Shown one piece after another: positions 63,985 to 64,000 of a stretch of 64,000 nt of DNA. Positions within the stretch are counted from its first letter, which is position 1. Each line of letters starts with the position of its first letter. Source of the stretch: a virus; IMG/VR virus record IMGVR_UViG_3300020385_000660, positions 1 to 64,000 of that record, one strand, 5' to 3'. The notes below the pieces were generated by a model. It had not been told where the DNA came from, ran no database searches, and saw only the letters and a list, made by a program, of their open reading frames with translations. A program made the translations under genes and the position numbers.

Positions 63985-64000
63985 ATGAGTTGTATAAATA
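63985..64000 (+). CDS. Start of the next gene (truncated by the window)
   Basis: ATG at 63985, nine bases after the preceding stop, begins MSCIN and runs off the window. Only the start is visible. A crAss-type virion RNA polymerase or another cargo protein would be expected here. Confidence 0.4.

Noticed and set aside
1-64000. Integrase, transposase or IS element
   Set aside because: No tyrosine or serine recombinase motif, DDE domain or IS-like terminal repeats seen; the phage looks obligately lytic in this window.

Overview
The window is a contiguous piece of a tailed-phage genome. By gene order and protein signatures it is a crAss-like podovirus (Crassvirales type) infecting a marine, flavobacterium-like member of the Bacteroidota. 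The host assignment rests on several features seen in the sequence: AT-rich codon use, Bacteroidota-type promoters (TTTG-N20-TATATTTG), few Shine-Dalgarno sequences, signal peptides cleaved before Gln, and a type IX secretion (T9SS) C-terminal sorting domain.

Layout. (1) 1-5433, minus strand: early/replication side. It starts with a truncated family A DNA polymerase with a 3'-5' exonuclease domain, followed by small accessory genes. These are separated by unusually long, hairpin-rich non-coding stretches, including two anticodon-less tRNA-like elements. (2) 5434-6244: divergent control region with Bacteroidota promoters, a candidate short RNA with its own terminator, a small Cys-rich ORF and an apparently untranslated 300-nt transcript region. 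(3) 6245-19976, plus strand: GroES-like co-chaperonin, a winged-helix-like protein, a zinc-ribbon protein, an HU/IHF-like protein, a candidate small terminase subunit, TerL, portal, a virion lytic transglycosylase, an acidic scaffold-like protein, the major capsid protein (with terminator), ring/adaptor-like proteins and small structural proteins. (4) 19987-37786: a 5204-residue Cys-repeat protein (probable receptor-binding or fibre protein) and fibre-type proteins, one collagen-like. (5) 37788-43227: an accessory cassette of exported proteins (a T9SS cargo protein carrying the same repeat as the giant protein, an outer-membrane barrel-like protein and a periplasmic thioredoxin-like protein), ending with an M15 endopeptidase and a three-TM-type holin. 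(6) 43227-63975: crAss-type tail ring proteins, the 1996-residue muzzle/stabilisation-like protein, and four large proteins that resemble internal cargo or ejection proteins. The next gene starts at 63985 and is cut by the window.

How it works together. Promoters near 5595, 5901 and 6191 should let host RNA polymerase start the rightward transcription unit. Genes there are tightly packed, often with ATGA or TAATG overlaps, and intrinsic terminators behind the capsid gene (16800) and before the fibre block (19425) can tune the ratio of products. The most unusual part is the exported-protein cassette. The phage appears to encode a surface protein routed through the host's T9SS and built from the same repeat as its own giant fibre-like protein, which suggests a role in superinfection exclusion, receptor masking or cell-surface remodelling. 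No integrase, transposase, reverse transcriptase, CRISPR array or complete tRNA was seen.
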